Shown here piece by piece: positions 1-6,826 of a DNA stretch of 9,992 bases. Under the pieces are notes generated by a model. That model searched no databases, had not been told where the DNA came from, and saw only the letters and a program-made list of their open reading frames with translations. Source of the DNA: JASLPR01 sp964496475 (GTDB lineage: Bacteria > Chloroflexota > UBA11872 > VXNJ01); contig CAZBZS010000066.1 in assembly GCA_964496475.1 (NCBI GenBank), positions 1 through 9,992 of the forward strand, read 5' to 3'. Position numbers and translations under genes: made by a program. Each line of letters opens with the position of its first letter. The first letter of the stretch is position 1.

Positions 1-76
1 GGCATCCGCCCGCGCCGATCCCACGAGCGCCGCCAGTGATGACTGCGACTTTGCCCGCGAGTGTCTCGGAAGCCAT
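1..76 (-). CDS. Short-chain dehydrogenase/reductase, N-terminal end only (partial)
   Basis: The - strand reads from an ATG at 76 to the left edge, giving 25 codons. The peptide contains GKVAVITGGARGIGAG, the first beta strand and the TGxxxGIG dinucleotide-binding turn of the classical short-chain dehydrogenase (SDR) family, at about residues 8-23. The turn places this as the amino end of a Rossmann-fold NAD(P)-dependent oxidoreductase. A purine-rich stretch (CAGGGGGA in the - strand) lies just upstream of the ATG as a ribosome binding site. The catalytic Ser-Tyr-Lys region is outside the window, so substrate and subfamily cannot be said. The fold call is firm because the motif sits at the expected distance from the start; everything beyond it is unknown. 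Confidence 0.8.
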   Translation of the reverse strand, partial: MASETLAGKVAVITGGARGIGAGGC

Positions 77-95
77 CCGCTATCCCCCTGTAGAA

Positions 96-110
96 GCACC
101 TAGCAGGTGC
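96..110. repeat. Short perfect hairpin in the SDR leader
   Basis: GCACCT and AGGTGC form a 6-bp perfect inverted repeat around the 3-base loop AGC. It sits 19 bases upstream of the SDR start codon. It could be an operator half-site pair or a leader hairpin. No T-run follows on either strand, so it does not look like an intrinsic terminator. A 6-bp palindrome can occur by chance in GC-rich DNA. Confidence 0.3.
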
Positions 111-187
111 CGGCGCGGATGCATTATTGCACGGGCACATCGTGTCGCTAGGCTGGGCGACTCGCTTGTGAACTTTGGCGAGCGCGG

Positions 188-229
188 CGCGTGCAGGCGG
201 GCGGTCCACCGCGCCCGTGCCTGCGCGTG
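188..229. repeat. Imperfect GC-rich palindrome, possible structured RNA or operator
   Basis: GCAGGC at 193-198 pairs with GCCTGC at 219-224. Outside it, 188-192 pairs with 225-229 with two G-T wobbles. Inside it, GGGC (199-202) pairs with GCCC (212-215 on the + strand, offset by a small bulge), and GG pairs with CC around the centre. The result is a long interrupted stem. No T-tract follows, so a terminator is unlikely. It matches no RNA family that I recognise. Confidence 0.35.
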
Positions 230-364
230 TCGGTCTGAGTCCCTCACCAGCCCTTTCCCCACCCTGGATTCATCAATTCCACTTGCCCAATCTTCCCCGT
301 CACGTCATGCTTCCATTGGCTGCAACTCCACTGAGCCCATCCCCCGCCGCTGAGTCGGGGAATC

Positions 365-493
365 GTGAACACGACTCGTTCCCAGAATCTTTTCGGCGCT
401 GCCTGTCGGGTTATCCCAGGCGGCGTCAATAGCCCTGTCTGCGCCTTCGGCAGTGTCGGCGGGGTCCTCCGCTTCATCGAGCGCGCCGCCGGC
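365..493 (+). pseudogene. hemL-like remnant: N-terminus of glutamate-1-semialdehyde aminomutase
   Basis: A GTG at 365, preceded by GGGGA, opens a frame whose first 43 residues match the start of glutamate-1-semialdehyde 2,1-aminomutase. That enzyme is the PLP-dependent second step of the C5 route to 5-aminolevulinate for tetrapyrroles. The diagnostic block is VIPGGVNSPVCAFGSVGG (residues 16-33), followed by RFIERAAG. The intact enzyme is about 430 residues long. Here similarity stops at about base 493, where residues such as YLWDVDGNxYIDY would be expected, and the frame ends at a TGA at 545-547. The PLP lysine and nearly all of the enzyme are missing, so this cannot be functional. The break coincides with the start of an unrelated beta-propeller-like fragment, which suggests a deletion joined two genes. 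Confidence 0.75.
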
Positions 494-495
494 GA

Positions 496-815
496 TTCCT
501 CGCCGGAGCTTTCGCCGCCCTCGCCTTCGCTTCCGACGGCCGCATGACTTCCGTCGATGCCTCTGGCGGCGCCACCGTCCTCCACTCCGGCCTGCCGCGC
601 TGCCCTTCTCCTTACGGCGACGACGAGGATGTCGGCCTCGCGGGCATCGATTACCTCGACGGCCTAAACTACCCCTAGGCAATGGCCTTCGGCCCGTCCG
701 GCGACCTCTGGATCACCGTCAACAGCTCCTTCGGCGAACCCGGCTCCGGCCAGTTAATCTGCGTCACTCTCTGGCCCGCGGTCGCTATGTCCCCGCCGCC
801 TACCCGTCAGGCAGA
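496..815 (+). pseudogene. Decayed beta-propeller (NHL/SMP-30-like) fragment
   Basis: In the frame starting with TTC at 496 the translation contains FAALAFASDGRMTSVDASGG, typical of a propeller blade (LAFxxDGxLyvvDaxGG). After an in-frame TAG at 676-678 the same frame resumes with AMAFGPSGDLWITVNSSF and GEPGSGQL, a second blade. Around 768-775 the blade pattern appears to move to another frame, which reads SLARGRYVPAAYPSG and stops at 816-818. A stop, a probable frameshift, no start codon and no 5' end mark it as a remnant. Its last bases overlap the 3' end of the MTHFR-like gene on the other strand. The exact family (NHL, ScyD/ScyE-like or SMP-30) cannot be fixed from two blades; the propeller call itself is moderate. 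Confidence 0.5.
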
Positions 816-1777
816 TAGTCCCTCGCCAGCTCCGGCAGCGAGTGCATCAGCTCATGGGCGAAGCGGAAATTGCCCTCCGTGATATGTCCCACTGAGATCC
901 CCAGCGGCACCCCCAGATTTTGCCCGTAGCAGTAGTCGAAGACCGCCCGTAACATGCTTTCGATCAGCTCAATCGAGCGATTCCCTCGGCCCGTCGGATC
1001 GGAAAAAATGTAGTCCACCGTCTCCTTGTCCACCTCCGCTCCCAGCAGCGATTCCACCACCCGTAGGATCGATTTCGAAGCGATCGGCGCTACGCTCAGA
1101 AATATTCTCTTAGGCTCCACTCCCTGCCGTTCCGACTCGTCCCGGTAATCCTGTATCAGCCGGATCATTCCCTCCGCCTTGTAGAACAGTTGTGTCGTGA
1201 AGAAGTCCGCCCCGGCCAGCGCCTTTTGCGCCATCCGGTACGGCTCGTCCTCCTCCCCCTCCGCCCGCCGCGTGTCCATCGCGATCGCCCCTCGCGTGAT
1301 TCGCGGCCCCGTCTCCGACAGCTCCCGCAGCCGCTCCAGCGCCGCCATCGCGCTCAGCCCCGTCAGGTTGGTAACGTACAGAGCCGGCCCTACCGCCACT
1401 ATGTTCCGCATCCCGTAGTCCTCGATCGTCTCCTTCAGCCACGTCTCCGTCTCCTCCGTCGGCGTATTCGGAAACGGGTGCGTGATCAGCATCTCCGTGT
1501 TCGCGTGCAGATTCGGATCGGCCGCCACCAGCGCCGCGAACCTCCTCGCCTCCAACCTGTCCGGTCGGTTCACGGACATCCCGGCCGTGCTCTCGTCCAC
1601 GATCTGCGGAATGTAAATCGCATCCACCTCCTCCCCGAATCCCGCCATCGTGCGCGCCAGTCCCGCCGCGCCCCTCCTTAGCGCCGCCTCACTCTCGTCC
1701 ACCTCCGGCGGGATGAACTCGAACCCGCCCACCCGCCGCTTCGGGTCCGCCACCTTTTCCCCGAATGTCAGAGTCAT
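800..1777 (-). CDS. Methylenetetrahydrofolate reductase-like protein
   Basis: This 325-residue protein has the layout of the MetF family (PF02219), flavin TIM-barrel enzymes that reduce 5,10-methylene- to 5-methyltetrahydrofolate. Residues 18-25 (GFEFIPPE) correspond to the FEFFPP segment, and Glu20 to catalytic Glu28 of E. coli MetF. Residues 189-199 (GADFFTTQLFY) correspond to the GAxxxITQFFF strand, with Gln196 at the place of Gln183. The family's LRGD motif is not conserved: NIVAVGPA (125-132) stands there, so the folate-contacting Asp is missing. Overall length fits a bacterial MetF barrel (about 300). The start ATG at 1777 has only a weak ribosome site and is immediately preceded by a hairpin. 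It lies 150 bases downstream of sulfatase 1, on the same strand. A divergent relative acting on another C1 or flavin substrate is the main alternative to true MetF. Confidence 0.7.
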   Translation of the reverse strand: MTLTFGEKVADPKRRVGGFEFIPPEVDESEAALRRGAAGLARTMAGFGEEVDAIYIPQIVDESTAGMSVNRPDRLEARRFAALVAADPNLHANTEMLITHPFPNTPTEETETWLKETIEDYGMRNIVAVGPALYVTNLTGLSAMAALERLRELSETGPRITRGAIAMDTRRAEGEEDEPYRMAQKALAGADFFTTQLFYKAEGMIRLIQDYRDESERQGVEPKRIFLSVAPIASKSILRVVESLLGAEVDKETVDYIFSDPTGRGNRSIELIESMLRAVFDYCYGQNLGVPLGISVGHITEGNFRFAHELMHSLPELARDYLPDG

Positions 1778-1778
1778 C

Positions 1779-1803
1779 CGCGCTCTGCCGGAGGCAGAGT
1801 GCG
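1779..1803 (-). promoter_or_regulatory. Leader hairpin abutting the MTHFR-like start codon
   Basis: CTCTGCC (1783-1789) and GGCAGAG (1793-1799) pair perfectly around a 3-base loop. Four more pairs (one G-T) extend the stem to 11 bp, ending one base before the ATG of the MTHFR-like gene. No strong ribosome site is visible outside it, so the stem could limit ribosome access. No T-run follows, so it is not a standard terminator. Farther upstream, the - strand reads TATAAAAT at 1840-1847 in an AT-rich stretch, a possible -10 element without a recognisable -35. Confidence 0.4.
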
Positions 1804-1927
1804 CCTCAAGCCCATCGCAAGTCTCAATCTAATAATCTCATTTTATACCGCCCGTCCGGCCGCGACATCCACCCAAGCTATCGGATCCCGGTCCCCCCGG
1901 CAAAGTGTTCGCCGCCACCCTCAACCT

Positions 1928-3340
1928 CTAGAACGCCCGCGGATCCGACCATGCCTGCGCAAATCGCTCCCGATCCGCAGCTGCCTCCCCGCTCAACCTG
2001 CTCACCTGCCCGAATCCCGTCACTCCCAGCTCCTTGCCGTCGTGCTCCGGCGTCGCATAGGCGTCAAACCAGTCCTCCAGCAGATTCCGCATCGCCCTCA
2101 CCCGCGTCGCCTGCTCGGGCGCCTCCGCCAGGTCCGTGCGTTCGTCCGGATCGTTCACCATGTCAAAAAGCTCGTTCGGGCCCAGGTCATAGCGATGCAC
2201 GTACTTCCACTCCCGCGTGCGTATCATCCGCGTACCGCCGAACTCATCGAACACCACCACCCGGTTCCGCTCCTCCTCCTTCTCCCCCCGTAACGTCGCC
2301 AGGAAGCTACGCCCCGGCAGATTTCCTCCCGGCGGCAGCGGCAGCCCCGCATAGTCCATCAGCGTCGGCATGAAGTCGTACGTCGAGTACAGCCCCTCCA
2401 GCACCCGTCCCACCGCCACCGTTCCCGGCTGATTGAATATCCCCGGCACCTTCACCGAGTTCTCGTACATATTGAACGGGAACGTCCCATTTCCCTTCCC
2501 CCATACCCCGTGGTGCCCGAAGTTGAACCCGTTATCGCTCCCGAACGCGATCAGCGTGTTCTCTCGCATCTCCAGCTCGTCCAGCAGCGCCACGATCCTT
2601 CCCACCGCCGCGTCCATCGCCGTCACCGCTGCGAAGTATCCCTTCAGCATCTCCTTCCCGCCCTTGAATTCAGTCGGCGCTCCCGCCATCCACGGATGCG
2701 GTTCCTCCTGCGGGCACGACTCAAATTTGCAGTCGTCATACGAGTCCACGATGTCTTGCGGATGCCCGTACCACGGGCTGTGCGGCGCCGTGTAATGCAC
2801 GCTCGCGTAGAACGCCTCCCCCGCCTCCGCCGCCCGACTGATGAACGCCATCGCCTCGTCCGTGATCACGTCCGTCACGTACCCTTTGCTCTCCTCCCGC
2901 TCTCCGTTGCAGATGAACGGCGCGTCGTTGTAATCGCCGCCTCCGTAGAGCCGAAAGTAGTGGTATGCGAACCCGTGATCCGCCAGCTCCCTCTCCCCTA
3001 GGTGCCATTTCCCAAACTGACCGCACGTCCAGCCGTTTGCGCTCAGCGCGTCCACATACGTCACCTGCCCGTCCAGGAACGACTCCGCCATGTCCCCAGC
3101 CGGGTCCCGCCTAATCCAGTCGTGAACCCCGTGCTGCGAGTTGATCTTGCCCGTCAGATACGTCGCCCGGCTCGGCGAGCACACCGGCGACGACGTGTAG
3201 AAATTCTCGATCCGCGTCCCCGTCGCCGCCAAATCGTCTAGGTGCGGCGTGCGGATTTCGTCATTCCCATAGCAACCCACCCCCCACAACGCCTGATCGT
3301 CCGTGAGCACGAATACGATATTTGGCTTGTCGCTCGCCAC
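1928..3340 (-). CDS. Type I (formylglycine) sulfatase, copy 1
   Basis: A 470-residue sulfatase of the alkaline-phosphatase superfamily, hydrolysing a sulfate ester. Metal-binding Asp14 and Asp15 sit in VLTDDQ. The nucleophile motif is CSPSRATYLTGK with Cys54 and Arg58, the classic CxPxR signature converted to formylglycine by a maturase. Further active-site blocks are GKWHLG (Lys111, His113), TAPHSPW (His187), SDNG (Asp269, Asn270) and a following HH/K region (276-282). I chose the GTG at 3340. GGGAGA lies 6 bases upstream, and the protein then aligns from residue 1 with copy 2; a longer frame would add 36 unlike residues. No signal peptide is visible, so a cytoplasmic location is predicted, unusual for polysaccharide sulfatases. 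The substrate is unknown. The nearest same-strand gene downstream is the MTHFR-like one. Confidence 0.93.
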   Translation of the reverse strand: MASDKPNIVFVLTDDQALWGVGCYGNDEIRTPHLDDLAATGTRIENFYTSSPVCSPSRATYLTGKINSQHGVHDWIRRDPAGDMAESFLDGQVTYVDALSANGWTCGQFGKWHLGERELADHGFAYHYFRLYGGGDYNDAPFICNGEREESKGYVTDVITDEAMAFISRAAEAGEAFYASVHYTAPHSPWYGHPQDIVDSYDDCKFESCPQEEPHPWMAGAPTEFKGGKEMLKGYFAAVTAMDAAVGRIVALLDELEMRENTLIAFGSDNGFNFGHHGVWGKGNGTFPFNMYENSVKVPGIFNQPGTVAVGRVLEGLYSTYDFMPTLMDYAGLPLPPGGNLPGRSFLATLRGEKEEERNRVVVFDEFGGTRMIRTREWKYVHRYDLGPNELFDMVNDPDERTDLAEAPEQATRVRAMRNLLEDWFDAYATPEHDGKELGVTGFGQVSRLSGEAAADRERFAQAWSDPRAF

Positions 3341-3346
3341 GCCGTT

Positions 3347-3352
3347 TCTCCC
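3347..3352 (-). promoter_or_regulatory. Ribosome binding site deciding the sulfatase 1 start
   Basis: GGGAGA on the - strand, 6 bases before the GTG at 3340. It supports that GTG over an upstream in-frame ATG at 3448. Confidence 0.6.
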
Positions 3353-3502
3353 GTCGAATCGCCCCGTTTGCCAGCCCTTCCCAGCTTGGCGATTTCGTGG
3401 TTGCTTGTCCACCCGGCCTCGTACGCATCTCATCCGTTCCGCCGCCATCCCCTATCATGATCTGGCACCGCCCGGTTTCTCTGATCCCCACAGAAAGGGA
3501 CT

Positions 3503-4072
3503 GTGTCCCCCGCCGACCTCAACCGCTGCTTCGGTTCCGATGACGACCCCCTCATGTGCGAGTATCACGACCTCGAGTGGGGCGTCCCCGTTCACGGCGA
3601 CCGTCACCTCTTCGAGCTCATCTGTCTCGAAGGCGCCCAGGCCGGCCTCTCCTGGCGCACCGTCCTCCACCGTCGCGAGGGCTACCGCCTGCTCTTCCAC
3701 AACTTCGACATCGCCCGCGTGGCCGCTTTTGACGAAGACGACGTTGAACGTCTCCTCCTCGACCCCCGCATCATCCGCAATCGCGCCAAGGTCAATTCCG
3801 CCATCGAGAACGCCCGCGCCACCTTGGCGATCATCGAAGAATTCGGCTCCCTCGATAAATTCCTCTGGCAATTCACCGACCCCGTCCGCGTCACCTCCGC
3901 TGCCGTTCTCGAGGATCTCCCGGCCGCAACCGACGGGTCCAACGGCCTGAGCAAAGCCCTCAAGGCCCGCGGCTTCAACTTCGTCGGACCCACCATCTGC
4001 TACGCCCTCATGCAGTCCGCCGGCATGGTCAACGACCACCCCACTTCCTGCTTCCGCCACTCCCAGGTCTAG
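3503..4072 (+). CDS. tag: DNA-3-methyladenine glycosylase I
   Basis: A 189-residue protein closely resembling E. coli Tag (187 residues), the base-excision repair enzyme that removes 3-methyladenine from alkylated DNA. All four zinc ligands are present with the family's spacing: Cys9, His22, His179 and Cys183. The active-site Glu is Glu43 in ICLEGAQAGLSW. Other family blocks are YHDLEWGVP, LSKALKARGFNFVG and ICYALMQ, ending in VNDH. The start is a GTG at 3503 with GAAAGGGA just upstream, at a rather short spacing. The gene is divergent from sulfatase 1 across 162 bases and converges on the thiamine enzyme gene with only 27 bases between their stops. Codons are strongly C-ending, unlike its - strand neighbours. 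The neighbours do not suggest a linked role, so it is probably an independent housekeeping gene. Confidence 0.96.
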   Translation: MSPADLNRCFGSDDDPLMCEYHDLEWGVPVHGDRHLFELICLEGAQAGLSWRTVLHRREGYRLLFHNFDIARVAAFDEDDVERLLLDPRIIRNRAKVNSAIENARATLAIIEEFGSLDKFLWQFTDPVRVTSAAVLEDLPAATDGSNGLSKALKARGFNFVGPTICYALMQSAGMVNDHPTSCFRHSQV

Positions 4073-4099
4073 CCAGCGGGCTCCCCCCGTTCAAACCAG

Positions 4100-5713
4100 C
4101 TAGGCGATGCGCAGCGGGCGCACCAGTTTCACCTGCACATCGATCAGCGTCGGACTCTCCACCTGCAGCGCCCGTTCCAGCGTTTCCCCCAGCGTCTCCG
4201 GCGTCGCCCGAAATCCTTGGGCCCCGAACGACTCGGCGAACGCCACGAAGTCCGGATTCACCAGATCGACCTCGTAAGCCTGGTCGTAACTCTTCAAGAA
4301 GTCCTCCTTGATCGCCCCGAAAGCATTGTCATTGAAGATCACCACCGGCACGCTCAGTCCCTGCTGCACCGCCGTCGCCATCTCCTGCGCCGTGAAGAGG
4401 AAGCCGCCGTCGCCTGTCAGCGCCACCACCGGGCGATCCGGCGCCCCGATCTTTGCTCCCAGCGCCGTCGGGTAGGCATACCCGAGCGTGCCAAATCCAT
4501 GCGCGTGCAGCCATGTGCGCGGCTCGTAAATCGGCAGGTGATAGCGGCTCCAGTACCCGAACAGGTGCGGGTCCGCCGCGATAATCGCCTTTCGCGGCAG
4601 CGCCCGTCGCACCGTCTCCAGCAGCGACCACTCCAGCGGAGCGCGCTCGGCCAGTTCCGTCTCGATTTCCGCCCGGGCCGCTCGCGCGTCCGCGACCCAT
4701 TCGTCCCGCTCGCTCGTCGGCCCGTCTAGGCTGTCCAGCAGACCCTGCAACGCCAACCGCGCGTCGGCGTGAATCCCGATCTCCACCGGGTAATTCTTGC
4801 CGGGCTGCGTGGGATCGATGTCGATCTGAATCAGCCCGTTGGGGATCGGCGTTGTCCACCCGCCCATCGGCAGATATCCGAACCGCGCTCCCACTGCCAG
4901 CATCGCGTCCGCCCGTTCCAACAGTCGTTGCACCGGGCCGTACCGCGACAGATTGCCGACGCACAACGGATGGTCGTCCGGTATGACGCCACGGCCTGAA
5001 GTTGACGTCAGCACCGGCGCGTCCAGGCGCTCGGCAAGCTTGACGAGCTCGCTCCACGCCCCTGACGAAAGCACCCCGCCGCCGGCCCAGATCAGCGGAC
5101 GCTCCGCCGACGCCAGCATCTTGGCCGCGCGCTCGATGTCCGTCACGTCACCCGCCGGACGGGCATGTTCCTCGGCCTCCAGCAACTCCACCTCGCCCGC
5201 CGCCGGGAATACGTCAATCGGAATTTCCACCACCACCGGACGCGGCCGATTCACGTGCAAACGCCGTAATCCCTCATGAATCGCCCCTGGAATCTCCCCC
5301 GGTGTAAGCGCCTGCCGTCCCCACTGGCTCAGCCTATCGAATACGCCGAACTGATCCTTGCTCTCATGCACGATCCCGCGATCCTGGTACAAAAACTCGG
5401 AAATGTCCTCGGCCATGATGTTCAGCAACGGAACCGAGTCCCCGTACGCCTCGCCCATCGGCGTCGCAGCGTTCAGGGCGCCCGGTCCCGCCGTGCTGAG
5501 AATCGTCGCCGGATGGCCAGTCACCTTCGCCACCCCGATTGCCATGTACCCCGCGCCCTGCTCGTGTCGCACCAGCACGTGGCGGATTTTGTCTTGCCGC
5601 ATCAGCGGCCCGTACAGGTGCTTCGTGTGGTGCCCAGGAATGCCGAATACCAGATCCACGCCCTCCCCGATCAGGCTCTGCACCACGGCTTCCGACCCCG
5701 ACATTGTTCCCAT
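4100..5713 (-). CDS. Thiamine-diphosphate-dependent enzyme (IlvB/decarboxylase family)
   Basis: A 537-residue three-domain thiamine-diphosphate (ThDP) enzyme. The N-terminal PYR domain holds the catalytic Glu51 in RHEQGAGYMA, which activates the cofactor. A central Rossmann-like domain begins near RPLIWAGGG. The C-terminal PP domain holds the Mg-ThDP motif, from GDGG (434-437) to ND (461-462) in FNDNAFGAIK. Acetolactate synthases usually have LNNxxLGMV there, so a decarboxylase or carboligase on another 2-oxo acid (AruI-like, for instance) is as likely as acetolactate synthesis. No small regulatory subunit gene follows. The ATG at 5713 is preferred: AGAGGGG sits 5 bases before it. An ATG seven codons upstream (5734) has its purine run directly abutting. 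It is the last gene of the apparent operon with sulfatase 2 and the dehydrogenase. Confidence 0.88.
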   Translation of the reverse strand: MGTMSGSEAVVQSLIGEGVDLVFGIPGHHTKHLYGPLMRQDKIRHVLVRHEQGAGYMAIGVAKVTGHPATILSTAGPGALNAATPMGEAYGDSVPLLNIMAEDISEFLYQDRGIVHESKDQFGVFDRLSQWGRQALTPGEIPGAIHEGLRRLHVNRPRPVVVEIPIDVFPAAGEVELLEAEEHARPAGDVTDIERAAKMLASAERPLIWAGGGVLSSGAWSELVKLAERLDAPVLTSTSGRGVIPDDHPLCVGNLSRYGPVQRLLERADAMLAVGARFGYLPMGGWTTPIPNGLIQIDIDPTQPGKNYPVEIGIHADARLALQGLLDSLDGPTSERDEWVADARAARAEIETELAERAPLEWSLLETVRRALPRKAIIAADPHLFGYWSRYHLPIYEPRTWLHAHGFGTLGYAYPTALGAKIGAPDRPVVALTGDGGFLFTAQEMATAVQQGLSVPVVIFNDNAFGAIKEDFLKSYDQAYEVDLVNPDFVAFAESFGAQGFRATPETLGETLERALQVESPTLIDVQVKLVRPLRIA

Positions 5714-5718
5714 TTCAG

Positions 5719-5725
5719 CCCCTCT
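5719..5725 (-). promoter_or_regulatory. Ribosome binding site deciding the thiamine enzyme start
   Basis: AGAGGGG on the - strand, 5 bases before the ATG at 5713. The alternative ATGs at 5734 and 5704 have spacings of about 0 and 14 bases. Confidence 0.55.
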
Positions 5726-5788
5726 GGCCTTCATCCCTCTGAGCAGCCGCTGATGATACTCGACCGCCGAGCCGCAGCACCGCCCAAC

Positions 5789-6808
5789 TCAGCCCCAATC
5801 GAACACGATCCCCAGCCACTCTCCCGGACCCTGCCGAATAATCTCGTACACATCCTTCGCCTCACCCCATGCCGGGGCCGCCGAGATCAGGTGCTCCACC
5901 TGCACGCTCCCATCCGCTAACAATTTCAGGAATTCCACCCGATTCCGCTCCTGGGTCCACGGGTTGTACGGATGCGCCACTGTCGCCGCCGCCGGTTGGA
6001 ACAGTCCGATAATGCTGATCTCCCTCAGTTGCAGTTCATGAAACAGGTCTACTTCAACCTTTCCTGGCACGCTCCCCGTCACCAGGATTCGTCCCGAATG
6101 CGCCGCCGCCCTCAACATCGTCGGCAGCGTCTGCGGCGTCCTGGTCGCGTCAAATTGCAGTTCCACCCCCGCCCCGCCCGTCAGTTCGAGCAGCCGGGTC
6201 ACCACGTCCTCCCGCCCCGCGTCGATCGTATGCTCCGCCCCGCTCTCCGTCGCCTTCGCCAGCCTTGATTCGTCGAGATCGACCGCGATCGCCGGCCGGC
6301 ACCCGGAAGCCCGCAGCAGTTGCACCATCAACTGCCCCACCACCCCCTGCCCGAACACCGCCGCCGACTGCCCGATCTGCGGTTCCGCCTTGCGAACCGC
6401 GTGCATGGCCACCGAACCCAGCACCGCGAATGTCGCCGCCTGCAAATCCGTCCCCGTCTCCAGTGCCAGCGCGAACTCCGCCCCGCCCTCCCGGCTCGGG
6501 CTCAAATCCAGCAGCAGGTGCGATGTGTGCGGACCCAGCGATAGCACCGCCGTGCCCGGCGCGAATTCGTCCCCCACTTCCGCTCCCGCCGACTCCACCA
6601 CCCCCACATGCGAGTAGCCCGGATACAGCGGGTACTCGACGATCCCCAGCGCGTCCGTCAGATTCGTCAGCTCCGTCCCCGCGCTTATCAGCGAGTGCCG
6701 CGCCCGCACCACGATTTCCTTCGGCCCCGGCTCCTGCACTGCGAACTCCTCGATCGCCACCTCCCCCACCGCCGGGAAGACAATTCGCCGGCCCGTTTCA
6801 GAACTCAT
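5789..6808 (-). CDS. Zinc-independent medium-chain dehydrogenase/reductase
   Basis: A 339-residue medium-chain dehydrogenase (MDR, alcohol-dehydrogenase-like) protein. An N-terminal GroES-like domain runs through ISAGTEL and YPGYSHVGVVES. It is followed by a Rossmann domain with GQGVVG at 153-158. Asp177 at the end of the second strand (AVDLDESRL) favours NAD over NADP. The catalytic-zinc Cys expected near residue 43 is replaced in SAGTE, the GHE motif is altered, and the four-Cys structural zinc loop is absent, so zinc-free chemistry is expected. SAGTE-type MDR proteins often act on cyclitols, sugars or similar polyols, but the substrate cannot be read here. The ATG at 6808 lies 18 bases after the sulfatase 2 stop. 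The best ribosome site, AGGAAG, overlaps that stop codon at a long spacing, which hints at translational coupling. Confidence 0.85.
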   Translation of the reverse strand: MSSETGRRIVFPAVGEVAIEEFAVQEPGPKEIVVRARHSLISAGTELTNLTDALGIVEYPLYPGYSHVGVVESAGAEVGDEFAPGTAVLSLGPHTSHLLLDLSPSREGGAEFALALETGTDLQAATFAVLGSVAMHAVRKAEPQIGQSAAVFGQGVVGQLMVQLLRASGCRPAIAVDLDESRLAKATESGAEHTIDAGREDVVTRLLELTGGAGVELQFDATRTPQTLPTMLRAAAHSGRILVTGSVPGKVEVDLFHELQLREISIIGLFQPAAATVAHPYNPWTQERNRVEFLKLLADGSVQVEHLISAAPAWGEAKDVYEIIRQGPGEWLGIVFDWG

Positions 6809-6826
6809 TGCAATGCCGCGCGCTTC

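Larger units (their letters stand above)
77..364. other. Gene-free region with two inverted repeats
   Basis: No convincing gene was seen here; open frames show no recognisable protein. It separates the SDR start (- strand) from the hemL-like start (+ strand), so it would have been a divergent promoter region when hemL was intact. A perfect short hairpin, GCACCT-AGC-AGGTGC, lies at 96-110 in the SDR leader. A larger imperfect palindrome spans 188-229. No clear -35/-10 pair was found. Confidence 0.6.

Noticed and set aside
1765..2373. Long open frames opposite the sulfatases, MTHFR-like, tag and MBL genes
   Set aside because: They are Pro/Arg/Ala-rich products of GC-rich antisense DNA without recognisable domains. 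The opposite frames carry clear catalytic motifs.
3261..3448. A longer sulfatase 1 with 36 extra N-terminal residues from an ATG at 3448
   Set aside because: The extra part is basic, lacks signal-peptide character and has no counterpart in copy 2. The GTG at 3340 has a good ribosome site.
4073..4099. Possible bidirectional terminator between tag and the thiamine enzyme gene
   Set aside because: Only a weak GCGGG/CCCGT pairing and no T-tract; not enough to call.
4100..5713. Sulfoacetaldehyde acetyltransferase or sulfopyruvate decarboxylase as identity of the thiamine enzyme
   Set aside because: Attractive beside a sulfatase, but sulfatases release sulfate esters, not sulfonates, and no motif specific to those enzymes was seen.
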